DNA of 64,000 nucleotides from Solirubrobacterales bacterium (GTDB taxonomy: Bacteria; Actinomycetota; Thermoleophilia; Solirubrobacterales; Solirubrobacteraceae). Location of the stretch: NCBI GenBank assembly GCA_019240115.1, contig JAFAYV010000056.1, positions 1 through 64,000 of the forward strand, in the 5' to 3' direction. Below the pieces are notes generated by a model, which worked only from the letters and a program-made list of their open reading frames with translations, was not told the origin of the DNA and did no database searches. Every line of letters begins with the position of its first letter. The first letter of the stretch is position 1. This document shows, in pieces, positions 53,060-61,139 of the stretch. A program made the position numbers and the translations under genes.

Positions 53060-53109
53060 CTTGACCTCCTCGCGCAGGACGGTGCGCCGGATCGTCGTCC
53101 GCGGCGCGG

Positions 53110-54039
53110 TCACGTGATCGCTACCGGGTCGATCATCGAGCCCGTCGCCCCGCGGATGGCCAGCGGCAGCGCCACGAACAGGAACTCGTGCACGCCCGCC
53201 GCGGCGATCCCCTCGAGATCGAGGCTCTCGATCAGGTAGATCCCGTGCTCGATGAGCAGCAGCGTGTGGACGGGCTGCGGGTTGGCGGGGGTGCCCCGGT
53301 CGGGGGCGGGCTGGACCTCATAGGTCTCGGTGTCCGAACCGGTGGCCACGACGCCGCGCGCCAGCAGCAGCTGCGCCGCCGAGATGTCGGGCCCGGCGCC
53401 GCGGCTCGCCGCCAGGTGCTCGGGATCGGGCCAGCCGGCCAGGTAACCGGTCCGCACGAGCGCGACGTCGCCGGAGCCCGCGGCCACGCCGGTGTCGGCC
53501 TCGATCGCCTGAAGGTCGGCGCCGGTCACCGGCTCGCCCGCGCTCAGCGCGGTGACGCCGCGATGGCCGGGCACGTCGTAGAGCACCCCGCGCCGCCACA
53601 GCGGCGGGATCTCGGTCGCGTCGCCGCGGACGGGCCCGAAGTCGCCGAGCTCGGTGCGCGCCGAGCCGCCGTGCCAGCGGTCCTCGTCGCCGACGGTCAT
53701 GTGCGCGTGGGCGTCGATGTGCGCGCCGGTGTGCGTCGTCCCGATGACCAGCTCGGACATAAAGCCGAGGCAGGCGTCGTTGGGCAGGCCCCAGTGGTGG
53801 TCGCCGGTCACCCGGCTGCCCTGCGGGGTGCGATAGGAGACGACCTCGAACGTCGGATGGCCCGCGAACAGCGGCATCTTCGGGAACCGCTCGCGCGCCA
53901 GGCGGAACATCCGGCCGTCGCGGATGAGGGCCGCTGCGGCGCGGACGTGCTCTGGGGTCGGCGCGGCGGCGCGCGCGGCCGGCTGCCCGGGCGAGACGAT
54001 GCCACCCTCGCCGGGCAGGCGGTCGCGCCCGCCGGTCAT
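53110..54039 (-). CDS. Second cyclase-family metal-dependent hydrolase
   Basis: ATG 54039 gives 309 residues. The HxGxHxDxxxH motif is HTGAHIDAHAHMTV, and family-like features are FRLARERFPKMPLFAGHPTF, LWRRGVLYDVPGHRGVTALS and HTLLLIEHGIYLIESLDLEG. It resembles the longer branch found with imidase- or tRNA-modifying-like enzymes. Its start lies in the last unit of a 23-bp tandem repeat, 40 bp after the HD gene, so it is probably the last gene of the ADH-BKACE-dikinase operon. It shares only the motif with the 52340 paralog. Confidence 0.9.
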   Translation of the reverse strand: MTGGRDRLPGEGGIVSPGQPAARAAAPTPEHVRAAAALIRDGRMFRLARERFPKMPLFAGHPTFEVVSYRTPQGSRVTGDHHWGLPNDACLGFMSELVIGTTHTGAHIDAHAHMTVGDEDRWHGGSARTELGDFGPVRGDATEIPPLWRRGVLYDVPGHRGVTALSAGEPVTGADLQAIEADTGVAAGSGDVALVRTGYLAGWPDPEHLAASRGAGPDISAAQLLLARGVVATGSDTETYEVQPAPDRGTPANPQPVHTLLLIEHGIYLIESLDLEGIAAAGVHEFLFVALPLAIRGATGSMIDPVAIT

Positions 54040-54106
54040 CGGGCGGGCGCTGCCGCGCTCATCGGGCGGGCGCGGCCGCGCTCATCGGGCGGGCGCTGCC
54101 GCGGTT
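54038..54106 (-). repeat. 23-bp tandem repeat, three copies, at a gene junction
   Basis: Units at 54038-54060, 54061-54083 and 54084-54106 (plus strand ATCGGGCGGGCGC-TGCCGCGCTC) differ at a few positions. On the minus strand the CGATGA of one unit is the HD stop and another supplies the ATG of the cyclase-type gene. Duplication has separated a stop-start pair that would have overlapped. Confidence 0.85.
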
Positions 54107-54657
54107 GCCTGCCGCACCTCGGCGAGCCCACGCTCGAGCATCGGCCGGCCGAGCTCGCGCGCGCGACCGAGCTCTGGATGGATGCGATCGAGCGAGCTCT
54201 GCAGCTTGGCGATCGCGGTGCGCGGCCCGTCACCGCCCCGCCGCGCCCAGCCGACGACGAGCCCGATCATGGTGTCCAGGAACGACAGCGAGTCGGCGGC
54301 CTGCAGCAGGTCGGCCCGCGGCCACCCTCCATCCTCGTGGACGGCGATGAGACCGGCGACCTCGGCCACGAGATCCTCGGGGGCGTCCTGCGCGCGCAGC
54401 CAGTCGGCGGCGATGCGCGCGCAGCGGTCCTGATGCCAGCGGTTGTAGACGGGCGAAGCCCAGTCGCGGAAGCTGTCCCAGCCGGCATCGGGGTCGGGGA
54501 ACGCGCGCTCGATGTCATGCAGCACCGCGGCGATGCGCAGCCGCGGCGCGGCGTCGGACGCGATCGCCTCGAGCCAGGCCTCGGTCGCGAGCAGGTGGTG
54601 GGCGTCGGGATGGACCTCGGAGACCCACTCCCGGGCGGCGGGCAGCAGCTCGCTCAC
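54082..54657 (-). CDS. HD-domain protein
   Basis: GTG 54657, overlapping the previous gene by GTGA, gives 191 residues. Motif residues include DAHHLLATEAW, IAAVLHDIERAF (the HD pair) and GLIAVHEDGGWPRADLLQ, which supply the usual H...HD...D metal set. The helix-rich ~190-residue size suits a small stand-alone HD hydrolase. Substrates of such proteins include nucleotides and phosphoesters; here coupling to a PEP-synthase-like pair suggests hydrolysis of a phosphorylated intermediate, which is inference. Confidence 0.85.
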   Translation of the reverse strand: MSELLPAAREWVSEVHPDAHHLLATEAWLEAIASDAAPRLRIAAVLHDIERAFPDPDAGWDSFRDWASPVYNRWHQDRCARIAADWLRAQDAPEDLVAEVAGLIAVHEDGGWPRADLLQAADSLSFLDTMIGLVVGWARRGGDGPRTAIAKLQSSLDRIHPELGRARELGRPMLERGLAEVRQATAAAPAR

Positions 54658-55559
54658 GTCGTCACCGGCCGCGCCTGCAGAACGTAGAGCTCGCCGTCCT
54701 GCACCGCCCACTCGATGTCCTGGGGCGCGCCCAGCTGCTGCTCGAGCTCGTCGCCGATCCGGGCCAGCTGCGCGAGCAGGTCGTCGCCGACCTTGCGGGC
54801 GCCTCCCTCGTCGGGGGCCAGCTCGCGCCGCATCACGCCGCCGGCCTCGTCGGCGACGATCGCGTAGGGCTGCTCGTGGACCCGCGCCCTGCGCACCCGG
54901 CCGTCGCGCCGCAGCACGTAGTGGTCGGGGGTGACCGCGCCCGAGACGGCCGCCTCGCCGAGGCCGATGACCGCCTCGACGACCATGCGGTCGCGGCGGT
55001 TGTGGACGGGATCGCAGGTGAACAGCACGCCCGCGGCGTCGGCCTGCACCATGCGCTGGACGACGACGGCCATCCCGAGGTCGTCGAGCGAGCCCTTCTC
55101 AGCGCGGTAGAACAGCGCCCGCTCGGAGAAGAACGACGCCCAGCAGTCGCGGATCCGGGCGCGCACCTGATCGCCGCCGCGGACATGCAGGAAGGTCTCC
55201 TGCTGGCCGGCGAAGCTCGCCGCGTCGGAGTCCTCGGCGCACGCGCTCGAGCGCACGGCGACCGGCGCATCGTCCTCGCCGAGCGCGGCGTAGGCCGCGA
55301 GCACCGCCTCGCGCAGCGCTGGGTGCAGCTCGACCTCGGTGACCAGCTTGCGCGCGCCCTCGGCGTCCCGGCGCCGGGCGAGGGCGTGCAGCTCGGCCCC
55401 ATCGTCGGGCAGCGCGTCGGCGAGCGCGTTAGCTGGGATGACGAACCCCGGCGGCACCGGCAGCCCGGCGCCGGCCAGACGCGCCAGCGACGCGCCCTTG
55501 CCGCCCGCGCGCCGCACCTCGGCGCAGTCGGCGTCCGCGAACTGCAGGACGAGGCTCAC
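54654..55559 (-). CDS. PEP synthase-type ATP-grasp (PPDK N-terminal) subunit
   Basis: GTG 55559, overlapping the preceding gene by GTGA, gives 301 residues. It has the PPDK N-terminal signature: GGKGASLARLAGAGLPVPPG, then PVAVRSSACAEDSDAASFAG and QQETFLHVRG, with LGMAVVVQRMVQADAAGVLF and DIEWAVQDGELYVLQARPV at the end. It is only the ATP-binding module; the phospho-His swivel domain is in the upstream gene. Together they resemble phenylphosphate synthase or rifampin phosphotransferase split in two, in the order substrate/His module then ATP module. Confidence 0.93.
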   Translation of the reverse strand: MSLVLQFADADCAEVRRAGGKGASLARLAGAGLPVPPGFVIPANALADALPDDGAELHALARRRDAEGARKLVTEVELHPALREAVLAAYAALGEDDAPVAVRSSACAEDSDAASFAGQQETFLHVRGGDQVRARIRDCWASFFSERALFYRAEKGSLDDLGMAVVVQRMVQADAAGVLFTCDPVHNRRDRMVVEAVIGLGEAAVSGAVTPDHYVLRRDGRVRRARVHEQPYAIVADEAGGVMRRELAPDEGGARKVGDDLLAQLARIGDELEQQLGAPQDIEWAVQDGELYVLQARPVTT

Positions 55560-57289
55560 GTCTCGAGGATCTCGACCACGCCGGTGGCGCCGTTGACCCG
55601 CACGCGATCGCCGGTGGCGATCCGCTCGCCGGCGTTGCCGGTCCCGACGACCGCCGGGATCCCGAACTCGCGCGCGACGACCGCCGGGTGCGAGACCGCG
55701 CCGCCGGCCTCGGTGACCAGACCCTTGATCTTCGTGAACAGCACCACCCAGGCGGGGTTGGTCATCCGACAGACGAGGATGTCGCCCTCCTGGACCTTGT
55801 CGAACTCGTCGAGCTCGGCGACGTAGCGGGCGGTTCCCTCGACGACGCCGGGCGACGCGGGCAACCCCTTGATCTCCCCGCTCGTCGTGGGCTCGCCGGC
55901 GTAGAAGCGATCCGGGAAGCCCCACAGCCCGCCGTAGGGGAACTCGATCGCCGACTTGGTCGCGGTGCCCAGCCACGCCGGTGCCCGACGCTCGAAGGCC
56001 TCCTCGTGCTCGTCGCGGCGGTCGGAGACGAGCTCGGCCGCGTCGAACGCCCGAGGGTCGGCCATCAGCCGGCGCAGCTCGTTGTAGTGCAGGAACACGA
56101 CATCCTCGGGGTCGTCGAGCGCCCCGGCCTCGACGAGCTTGCGCCCGATCGCGATCACGACGAGCCGCAGGCGCGCGTTCGTCCCCTGATCGACGAAGAA
56201 GTGGTGGTCCGGGGTCAGCGGATTCATCTTCAGCGACAGCTCGAGCGCGCGCGCGAGTCGCTCGCGATCCTCGCCCTCGACGTCCTCCATGACCTCGCGC
56301 TTGGCGGCCTCGAGATCGTCGGAGACCGCGCGCAGGTTCGCCGGATAGTCGTAGTCGGTGGCGACGTAGCCGCGGATCGCCTCGACGATCGGCGCCGGGT
56401 CCTCGACCCACAGCTTGTACATGAGCTCGTGCGACCACAGCGCCTTGTAGCCGAAGGTCCGCTGATGGCTCTCGATCCGCTCGGCGATCAGGCGCCGTCC
56501 GCGGTCAGAGCCGCCGAGCGCCTCCATGACCTCGGCCGCGGTCGCCGCCTCGAACGCCGACTGCAGCTCGGGGTCGGACCTGACTTCCTCCTTGGCCTGC
56601 CAGAGGTCCTCGATCGCGTCCCAGTTGCGGTCCTCGACGCTCGACTGCAGGCGGCCCATGAGCGACGGGTCGCCGCCGACCTCCTCGATCACCTGGTTGA
56701 GGTTCTGGGTCGACGCGAACTGGGCGAAGTTCAGCATCCAGTGGATCTTCCAGTGGCGGTCGTGGATGTCGATCGCGTCCTCGAGCAGCACGGCGAGCTC
56801 GAGCAGGGAGGCGTCGGCGTCGTCGAACTCGTCGAGGTAGGCGAAGTTGCGCTCGATCTCGGGGCGCAGCCGCGCGCGCCACCAGTCGATGAAGTTCGCC
56901 GCGTAGATCGGCAGCACGCCGCCGAGGTAGGCGCCGATCTCGCCCGCGTACTCCGGATCGCGCGGCACCCGCGGCACGTAGCGGTTCTCGTACTCGGTCG
57001 CCTCGGCGTGCAGCTCGGGGTCGCAGGGAACCGCCGCCGTGTACACGTAGCCGTTGACCTCCTTGGCGATCCAGTCGCACGCGAACGGTGTGCCGAAGCG
57101 CCGGAACATGTGGTCACAGCTCAGCCACCAGCCGCCGATGTCGAAGAACAGCGGCGAGACCGGGTTGGGGATGTGCAGGTCGTCGTAGATCCAGAACAGG
57201 TCGCGCTCACCCTCGCGCCACTGGACCGGGAACGCGTCGGTTCCGAAGTTGGTGCCGAGCACCTCGTCGTCGCGCGTCGTCACTGCCAT
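55556..57289 (-). CDS. PEP-utilising enzyme, substrate plus phospho-His (swivel) subunit
   Basis: The 577-residue protein starts MAVTTRDDEVLGTNFGTDAF. Residues ~1-480 form a large alpha-helical domain (IDWWRARLRPEIERNFAYLD, FGYKALWSHELMYKLWVEDP, VVFLHYNELRRLMADPRAFD), unlike PEP synthase itself. Residues ~480-577 are the mobile domain LPASPGVVEGTARYVAEL with the phosphorylatable His in GGAVSHPAVVAREFGIPAVV. The large domain is probably the acceptor-binding part, comparable to the antibiotic-binding domain of rifampin phosphotransferase. The ATP module is the next gene. The acceptor is unknown. Confidence 0.9.
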   Translation of the reverse strand: MAVTTRDDEVLGTNFGTDAFPVQWREGERDLFWIYDDLHIPNPVSPLFFDIGGWWLSCDHMFRRFGTPFACDWIAKEVNGYVYTAAVPCDPELHAEATEYENRYVPRVPRDPEYAGEIGAYLGGVLPIYAANFIDWWRARLRPEIERNFAYLDEFDDADASLLELAVLLEDAIDIHDRHWKIHWMLNFAQFASTQNLNQVIEEVGGDPSLMGRLQSSVEDRNWDAIEDLWQAKEEVRSDPELQSAFEAATAAEVMEALGGSDRGRRLIAERIESHQRTFGYKALWSHELMYKLWVEDPAPIVEAIRGYVATDYDYPANLRAVSDDLEAAKREVMEDVEGEDRERLARALELSLKMNPLTPDHHFFVDQGTNARLRLVVIAIGRKLVEAGALDDPEDVVFLHYNELRRLMADPRAFDAAELVSDRRDEHEEAFERRAPAWLGTATKSAIEFPYGGLWGFPDRFYAGEPTTSGEIKGLPASPGVVEGTARYVAELDEFDKVQEGDILVCRMTNPAWVVLFTKIKGLVTEAGGAVSHPAVVAREFGIPAVVGTGNAGERIATGDRVRVNGATGVVEILET

Positions 57290-57316
57290 GGTTGTCCCTC
57301 TCCTGCGCTCGTGGGT

Positions 57317-58231
57317 TCACTGCGCGCTGCCGAGCCCAAGCGCCCGACGCGCGTCGTCGCCGACCACCGGCTCGCGATCGAGCAGCGGGGCCAGCGTCAT
57401 CGCCTTCTCCACCAGCTCACCGTTGGACTCCGCGCGGTGCCCGCCCGTCACCCGCAGGTTGTCCTCGAGCCCGACGCGAATATGCCCGCCCAGCATGAGC
57501 GACGTCGCCGCGAGGTGGAACTGGCCGGGATACCCGACCCCGGCCGCCGACCAGGTGAAGTCGTCGCCGAACAGCGTCACCGCCGTCTGGTGCATGTGCA
57601 GCAGCTGGCCCAGGGTGGCGGCGTTGGCGCCGAGCACGCCGAGCACGAACTGGATGTGCGCCGGGGTGTCGACGAGCCCCTGGTCGAGCAGGTGACGCAG
57701 GTTGTACAGGTGTCCGACGTCGTAGACCTCGTACTCGGGCTTGGCGCCCGCCTCGCGGAACAGCTCCGAGAGGCGATAGAGGTCGGCAAAGGTGTTGCGG
57801 AAGATGAACTCCCTGGTCGACTCGAGGTACTCGGTCTCCCACTCGGCCATCTCGGGCCGGTGGCGCACCTCGAAGATCCCGAAGTTGAACGAGCCGCAGT
57901 TGAACGTCGCCATCTCGGGCCGGCACTCGGTGACCACCCGGGCGCGATCCTCGATCGTCATCCCGACGCCGCCGCCGGTCGTCGGCTGCACGATCGCCCC
58001 GCAGCGCTCGCCGATCCCGGCGAGCACCTCCTTGAACAGGCCGAGGTCGGCCGATGGCCGGCCCGTCTCGGGCTCGCGGACGTGGACGTGGACGATCGCC
58101 GCCCCCGCCTCGTGGGCGGCCACCGCGGACTCGATGATCTCCTCGGGGGTGACGGGGATGGCGGGACTCTGCCCCGGCACGCTCATGCCTCCGGTGATCG
58201 CGCACGAGCACAGGACCGGGGCTCCGGTCAT
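57317..58231 (-). CDS. BKACE-family beta-keto acid cleavage enzyme
   Basis: The 304-residue DUF849 protein has the metal motif HVHVRE (His48, His50), GAIVQPTTGGGVGMTIEDRA, TFNCGSFNFGIF, and IRVGLEDNLRV near the C terminus, all BKACE hallmarks. Enzymes of this family cleave a beta-keto acid plus acetyl-CoA to acetoacetate and an acyl-CoA. The gene overlaps the alcohol dehydrogenase stop by ATGA, indicating that the dehydrogenase forms the beta-keto substrate. It is full-length, unlike the BKACE at 23786. Confidence 0.94.
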   Translation of the reverse strand: MTGAPVLCSCAITGGMSVPGQSPAIPVTPEEIIESAVAAHEAGAAIVHVHVREPETGRPSADLGLFKEVLAGIGERCGAIVQPTTGGGVGMTIEDRARVVTECRPEMATFNCGSFNFGIFEVRHRPEMAEWETEYLESTREFIFRNTFADLYRLSELFREAGAKPEYEVYDVGHLYNLRHLLDQGLVDTPAHIQFVLGVLGANAATLGQLLHMHQTAVTLFGDDFTWSAAGVGYPGQFHLAATSLMLGGHIRVGLEDNLRVTGGHRAESNGELVEKAMTLAPLLDREPVVGDDARRALGLGSAQ

Positions 58232-59289
58232 GCCGCGACCTCCAGGCGTGGCTGGACGATGACCTTCAGGGCGCCGTCGCGGCGCTCGGTGAAGGTGGCG
58301 TACGCGTCGGCGAAGGACTCGAGCGCGAAGCGGTGGGTGATCAGCTCGGACAGGCGGATCCGGCCGCTGGCGGCGAGCGCGATCGCGCGCGGCATCTCCC
58401 CGGCGAGCGCGCGCACGCCGACGACGTCGACCTCGTCGAGCACGGTCCGCGGCATCGGCAGCTGGGCGTCGGCGAGCGGGATCCCGACGACCGCGACGCG
58501 GCCGCCCTTGCGCACCATCTCGACGCTCTGACCGACCGCCTCGGGCGCGCCCGAGCACTCGATGGCGACGTCGGCTCCGGAGCCACCCGTGGCCGCGCGC
58601 ACCGCGGCCACCGGGTCGCCGCGGGTGAAGTCGACGATCTCGTGACCGAGCTCGCGCGCCTTGCGCAGGCGGGCGCCGCGGCCGACGACGAGCACCCGGC
58701 CGGCGCCGAGCGCCCGCGCGCACTCGCCGACGAGCAGGCCCATGACCCCGGGGCCGACGACGACGACGGCGTCGCCCGGCCGCTGTCCGCCGCGGAGCAC
58801 CGTGTGCAGCGCGATCGCGGCCGGATCGAGCATCGCGGCCTCCTCGTCGGAGAGCACGTCGGGAACGGCGAACACGCTGCGGACCGAGTGCACGACGTAC
58901 TCGGCGTAGGCCCCGGGCGCGTTGTGCCCGTACTGGGCGTGCAGATCCTCGATCCCGAAGTTCTCGCAGATGTTGTAGCGGCCCTCGATGCAGCGGGCGC
59001 AGTAGCCGCAGGGCGCGTGGGAGGTCCCGGCCACTCGCGTCCCGACCTCCCAGCCGAGCTGCGCGGCGCCGTCTCCGAGCTCGACGATCTCGCCGCACCA
59101 CTCGTGGCCCGGGGTCAGCGGCCACTCCTTGGGCCAGAAGCCCGGGTACTCCCCGCGGATGATGTGGGGGTCGGTGCCGCAGATCGCGGTCGCGCGCACC
59201 CGGCACAGGACCTCGTAGCGCCGCGGCCGCGGCCGCTCGACGTCCCGGACGGCGAAGTCGTTGGGCGCGACGACGACGAGCGCGCGCAT
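58228..59289 (-). CDS. Zinc-dependent medium-chain alcohol dehydrogenase
   Basis: ATG 59289 gives 353 residues. The catalytic zinc site is CGTDPHII and GHEWCGEIVELG, the structural zinc site is APCGYCARCIEGRYNIC with four Cys, and the NAD-binding turn is VVGPGVMGLLVGECARALGA. It resembles threonine or polyol dehydrogenases. It oxidises a secondary alcohol with NAD(P). Being first in the operon and coupled to BKACE, it probably makes a beta-keto acid from a beta-hydroxy acid. The start is 90 bp from the divergent phosphoesterase. Confidence 0.93.
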   Translation of the reverse strand: MRALVVVAPNDFAVRDVERPRPRRYEVLCRVRATAICGTDPHIIRGEYPGFWPKEWPLTPGHEWCGEIVELGDGAAQLGWEVGTRVAGTSHAPCGYCARCIEGRYNICENFGIEDLHAQYGHNAPGAYAEYVVHSVRSVFAVPDVLSDEEAAMLDPAAIALHTVLRGGQRPGDAVVVVGPGVMGLLVGECARALGAGRVLVVGRGARLRKARELGHEIVDFTRGDPVAAVRAATGGSGADVAIECSGAPEAVGQSVEMVRKGGRVAVVGIPLADAQLPMPRTVLDEVDVVGVRALAGEMPRAIALAASGRIRLSELITHRFALESFADAYATFTERRDGALKVIVQPRLEVAA

Positions 59290-59378
59290 CAGCGCGCCGC
59301 TTGCGACATCGAACGCTGCACCATCCTGCTCTCCCTCCCGGTCGTCGCGGTCGACGACCAATCATAGATAATCGATCA

Positions 59379-60191
59379 ATGGCGGAGAGGGACGCGACGG
59401 TGGTCGCGCTCTACGACATCCATGGCAACGTGCCGGCGCTCGATGCCGTGCTCGCGCAGCTGCGCGACAATCCGCCCGACGTCGTCGTCGTCGGCGGCGA
59501 CGTCTGCGCCGGCCCGATGCCCCGCGAGGTGCTCGCCCGGCTTCGCGAGTTGCCCTGGCCGACGCGCTGGCTGCGCGGCAACGCCGACCGCGCCGTCGTC
59601 ATGGGCTTCGACGGCACGATCGGACCCGAGCTGCTCGATCACCCGCTGTACGCCGGGGACGCGTGGGCGGCGACGTTCCTGGACGCCACCGAGCGCGACT
59701 TCCTCGCCGGCCTGCCGCCCCTGCAGGCGCTCGAGGTTGACGGCCTCGGCGAGGTGCTCTTCTGCCACGGCAGCGCGCGCAGCGACGAAGAGCGGGTGAC
59801 GACCGCGACCCCGGAGGACCGGCTGGCGCGCATCCTGCGCGACGCGGGTGCGCGCGTCCTCGTCGGCGGGCACACCCACCGCCAGTTCGACCGCCGCGCC
59901 GGCCATCGGCGGATGATCAACGCCGGGAGCATCGGCCGGCCCTACGAGCGCGAGCCGGGCGCCTATTGGCTGCGCCTCGGTCCCGACGTGTCGTTGCAGC
60001 GCACTGCCTATGACACCGCGACCGCCGACGCCGCCTTCCACGCCCTCGGCTATCCCGCCGCCGATCTGATCTTCGCGCCCGTCGACCCCGACGTCGTGGC
60101 CGCCGACTTCGAGCGCGCAAGCGCCCGCCCGCTCGCGCCGGCGTCGCTCATCGCCTCAGCCGAGAACCCCCTCTACGATCGCCCGGCATGA
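59379..60191 (+). CDS. Calcineurin-like metallophosphoesterase
   Basis: ATG 59379 gives 270 residues. The metal motifs are ALYDIHGN, VVVVGGDVCAGP, WLRGNAD, and HGSARSDEE, ending with VGGHTHRQFDRRAG. This is the YfcE/MJ0936-like two-metal phosphodiesterase or phosphatase fold. Its stop overlaps the FAD subunit of the molybdenum hydroxylase by ATGA. Such a phosphatase is not a usual partner of these enzymes, so its role (perhaps processing a phosphorylated substrate) is unclear. Confidence 0.92.
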   Translation: MAERDATVVALYDIHGNVPALDAVLAQLRDNPPDVVVVGGDVCAGPMPREVLARLRELPWPTRWLRGNADRAVVMGFDGTIGPELLDHPLYAGDAWAATFLDATERDFLAGLPPLQALEVDGLGEVLFCHGSARSDEERVTTATPEDRLARILRDAGARVLVGGHTHRQFDRRAGHRRMINAGSIGRPYEREPGAYWLRLGPDVSLQRTAYDTATADAAFHALGYPAADLIFAPVDPDVVAADFERASARPLAPASLIASAENPLYDRPA

Positions 60192-61117
60192 GCGCGGTGC
60201 AGTGGCTGGAGCCCCGATCGCTGGCCGAGGCGGGCGAGGTGCGCGCGCAGCGCGGGGCGGAGGCGACGGTGCTCGCCGGCGGCAGCTTCCTCGGCATCCT
60301 CATGAACCAGGGCTTCCTGAGTCCCACGTGCCTGCTGTCGCTGCGCGCCGTCGGTGAGCTGCGCGGCATCACCGTTCGCGACGGGGAGCTGTGCCTCGGC
60401 GCGATGGTCACCCACCGCCAGGTCGAGCGTGACGAGACGGTGCGCCGCGACTGGCCGGCGCTCGCGCGCGCCTTCGGGATCGTCGCCAGCCCCCGGGTCC
60501 GCAATCAGGCGACCGTGGGCGGCGTGCTCGCTGACGCCGACTACGCGTCAGACCCGCCCGCGATGCTCGGCGCGCTCGGCGCGCGGGCGGTACTGCGCGG
60601 TCCTACCGGCGAGCGCGAGGTGGCGATCGACGAGCTCATCCTCGGCTTCTATCAGACGTGCATCGCCGACGACGAGCTGCTGACCGAGGTCCGCGTCCCG
60701 CCGGCCGAACCCGGCGCCGTCTATCGCAAGTTCCGCTCGCGCTCCAGCGAGGACCGGCCGTGTGTCGCGGTCGCTGCCGCGCGGAGCGGCGGCGCACTGC
60801 GCGTCGTGGTCGGCGCCTGCGCCGAGATGCCCCAGCACTACCCCGACATCTGTGCGCTCGCCGCCGAGGGACCGCTCGACGGCGCGATGGCGCGGGAGAT
60901 CGCGCGCCGCTACGCCGAGCGCCTGCAGCCGCTGACCGACGCGCGCGGGAGCGCCGGCTATCGGCGGCGGATCGTCGCGGTCGAGGTGCGTCGCGCGCTG
61001 GAGGAGCTCGGGGGGGTCGGCGGAGAGACGCTCGTGCGGGGTCGGCAGGGAGGGACGCTCGTGCGGGGTCGGCGGGGAGGGACGCTCGTGAGGGGTCGGC
61101 GGAGGGCGGGTCCGTGA
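60188..61117 (+). CDS. FAD-binding (medium) subunit of a molybdenum hydroxylase, with repeat tail
   Basis: The 309-residue protein has AGGSFLGILMNQGFLSPTCL (FAD loop), LGAMVTHRQVERDETVRRDW, GIVASPRVRNQATVGGVLAD and YASDPPAMLGALGARAVLRG, and ends with a DUF-like CO_deh_flav_C domain. It passes electrons from Fe-S clusters to an acceptor. The final ~30 residues are three copies of TLVRGRxGG, encoded by a 27-bp tandem repeat (61027-61107); they are not part of the family fold. The next gene starts 22 bases later at GTG 61140. Confidence 0.9.
   Translation: MSAVQWLEPRSLAEAGEVRAQRGAEATVLAGGSFLGILMNQGFLSPTCLLSLRAVGELRGITVRDGELCLGAMVTHRQVERDETVRRDWPALARAFGIVASPRVRNQATVGGVLADADYASDPPAMLGALGARAVLRGPTGEREVAIDELILGFYQTCIADDELLTEVRVPPAEPGAVYRKFRSRSSEDRPCVAVAAARSGGALRVVVGACAEMPQHYPDICALAAEGPLDGAMAREIARRYAERLQPLTDARGSAGYRRRIVAVEVRRALEELGGVGGETLVRGRQGGTLVRGRRGGTLVRGRRRAGP
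61027..61107 (+). repeat. 27-bp tandem repeat in a coding tail, three copies
   Basis: Units GACGCTCGTGCGG-GGTCGGC... of 27 bp at 61027-61053, 61054-61080 and 61081-61107 encode TLVRGRQGG, TLVRGRRGG and TLVRGRRRA. A fainter continuation is seen in the GC-rich linker to 61140. Confidence 0.85.
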
Positions 61118-61139
61118 GCGTTGGGCGGGGAGCGGGGTC

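Noticed and set aside
54038-54106. Short repeats as a CRISPR array
   Set aside because: The repeat units at 37.9, 54.0 and 61.0 kb are directly adjacent with no spacers, and no cas gene is present.
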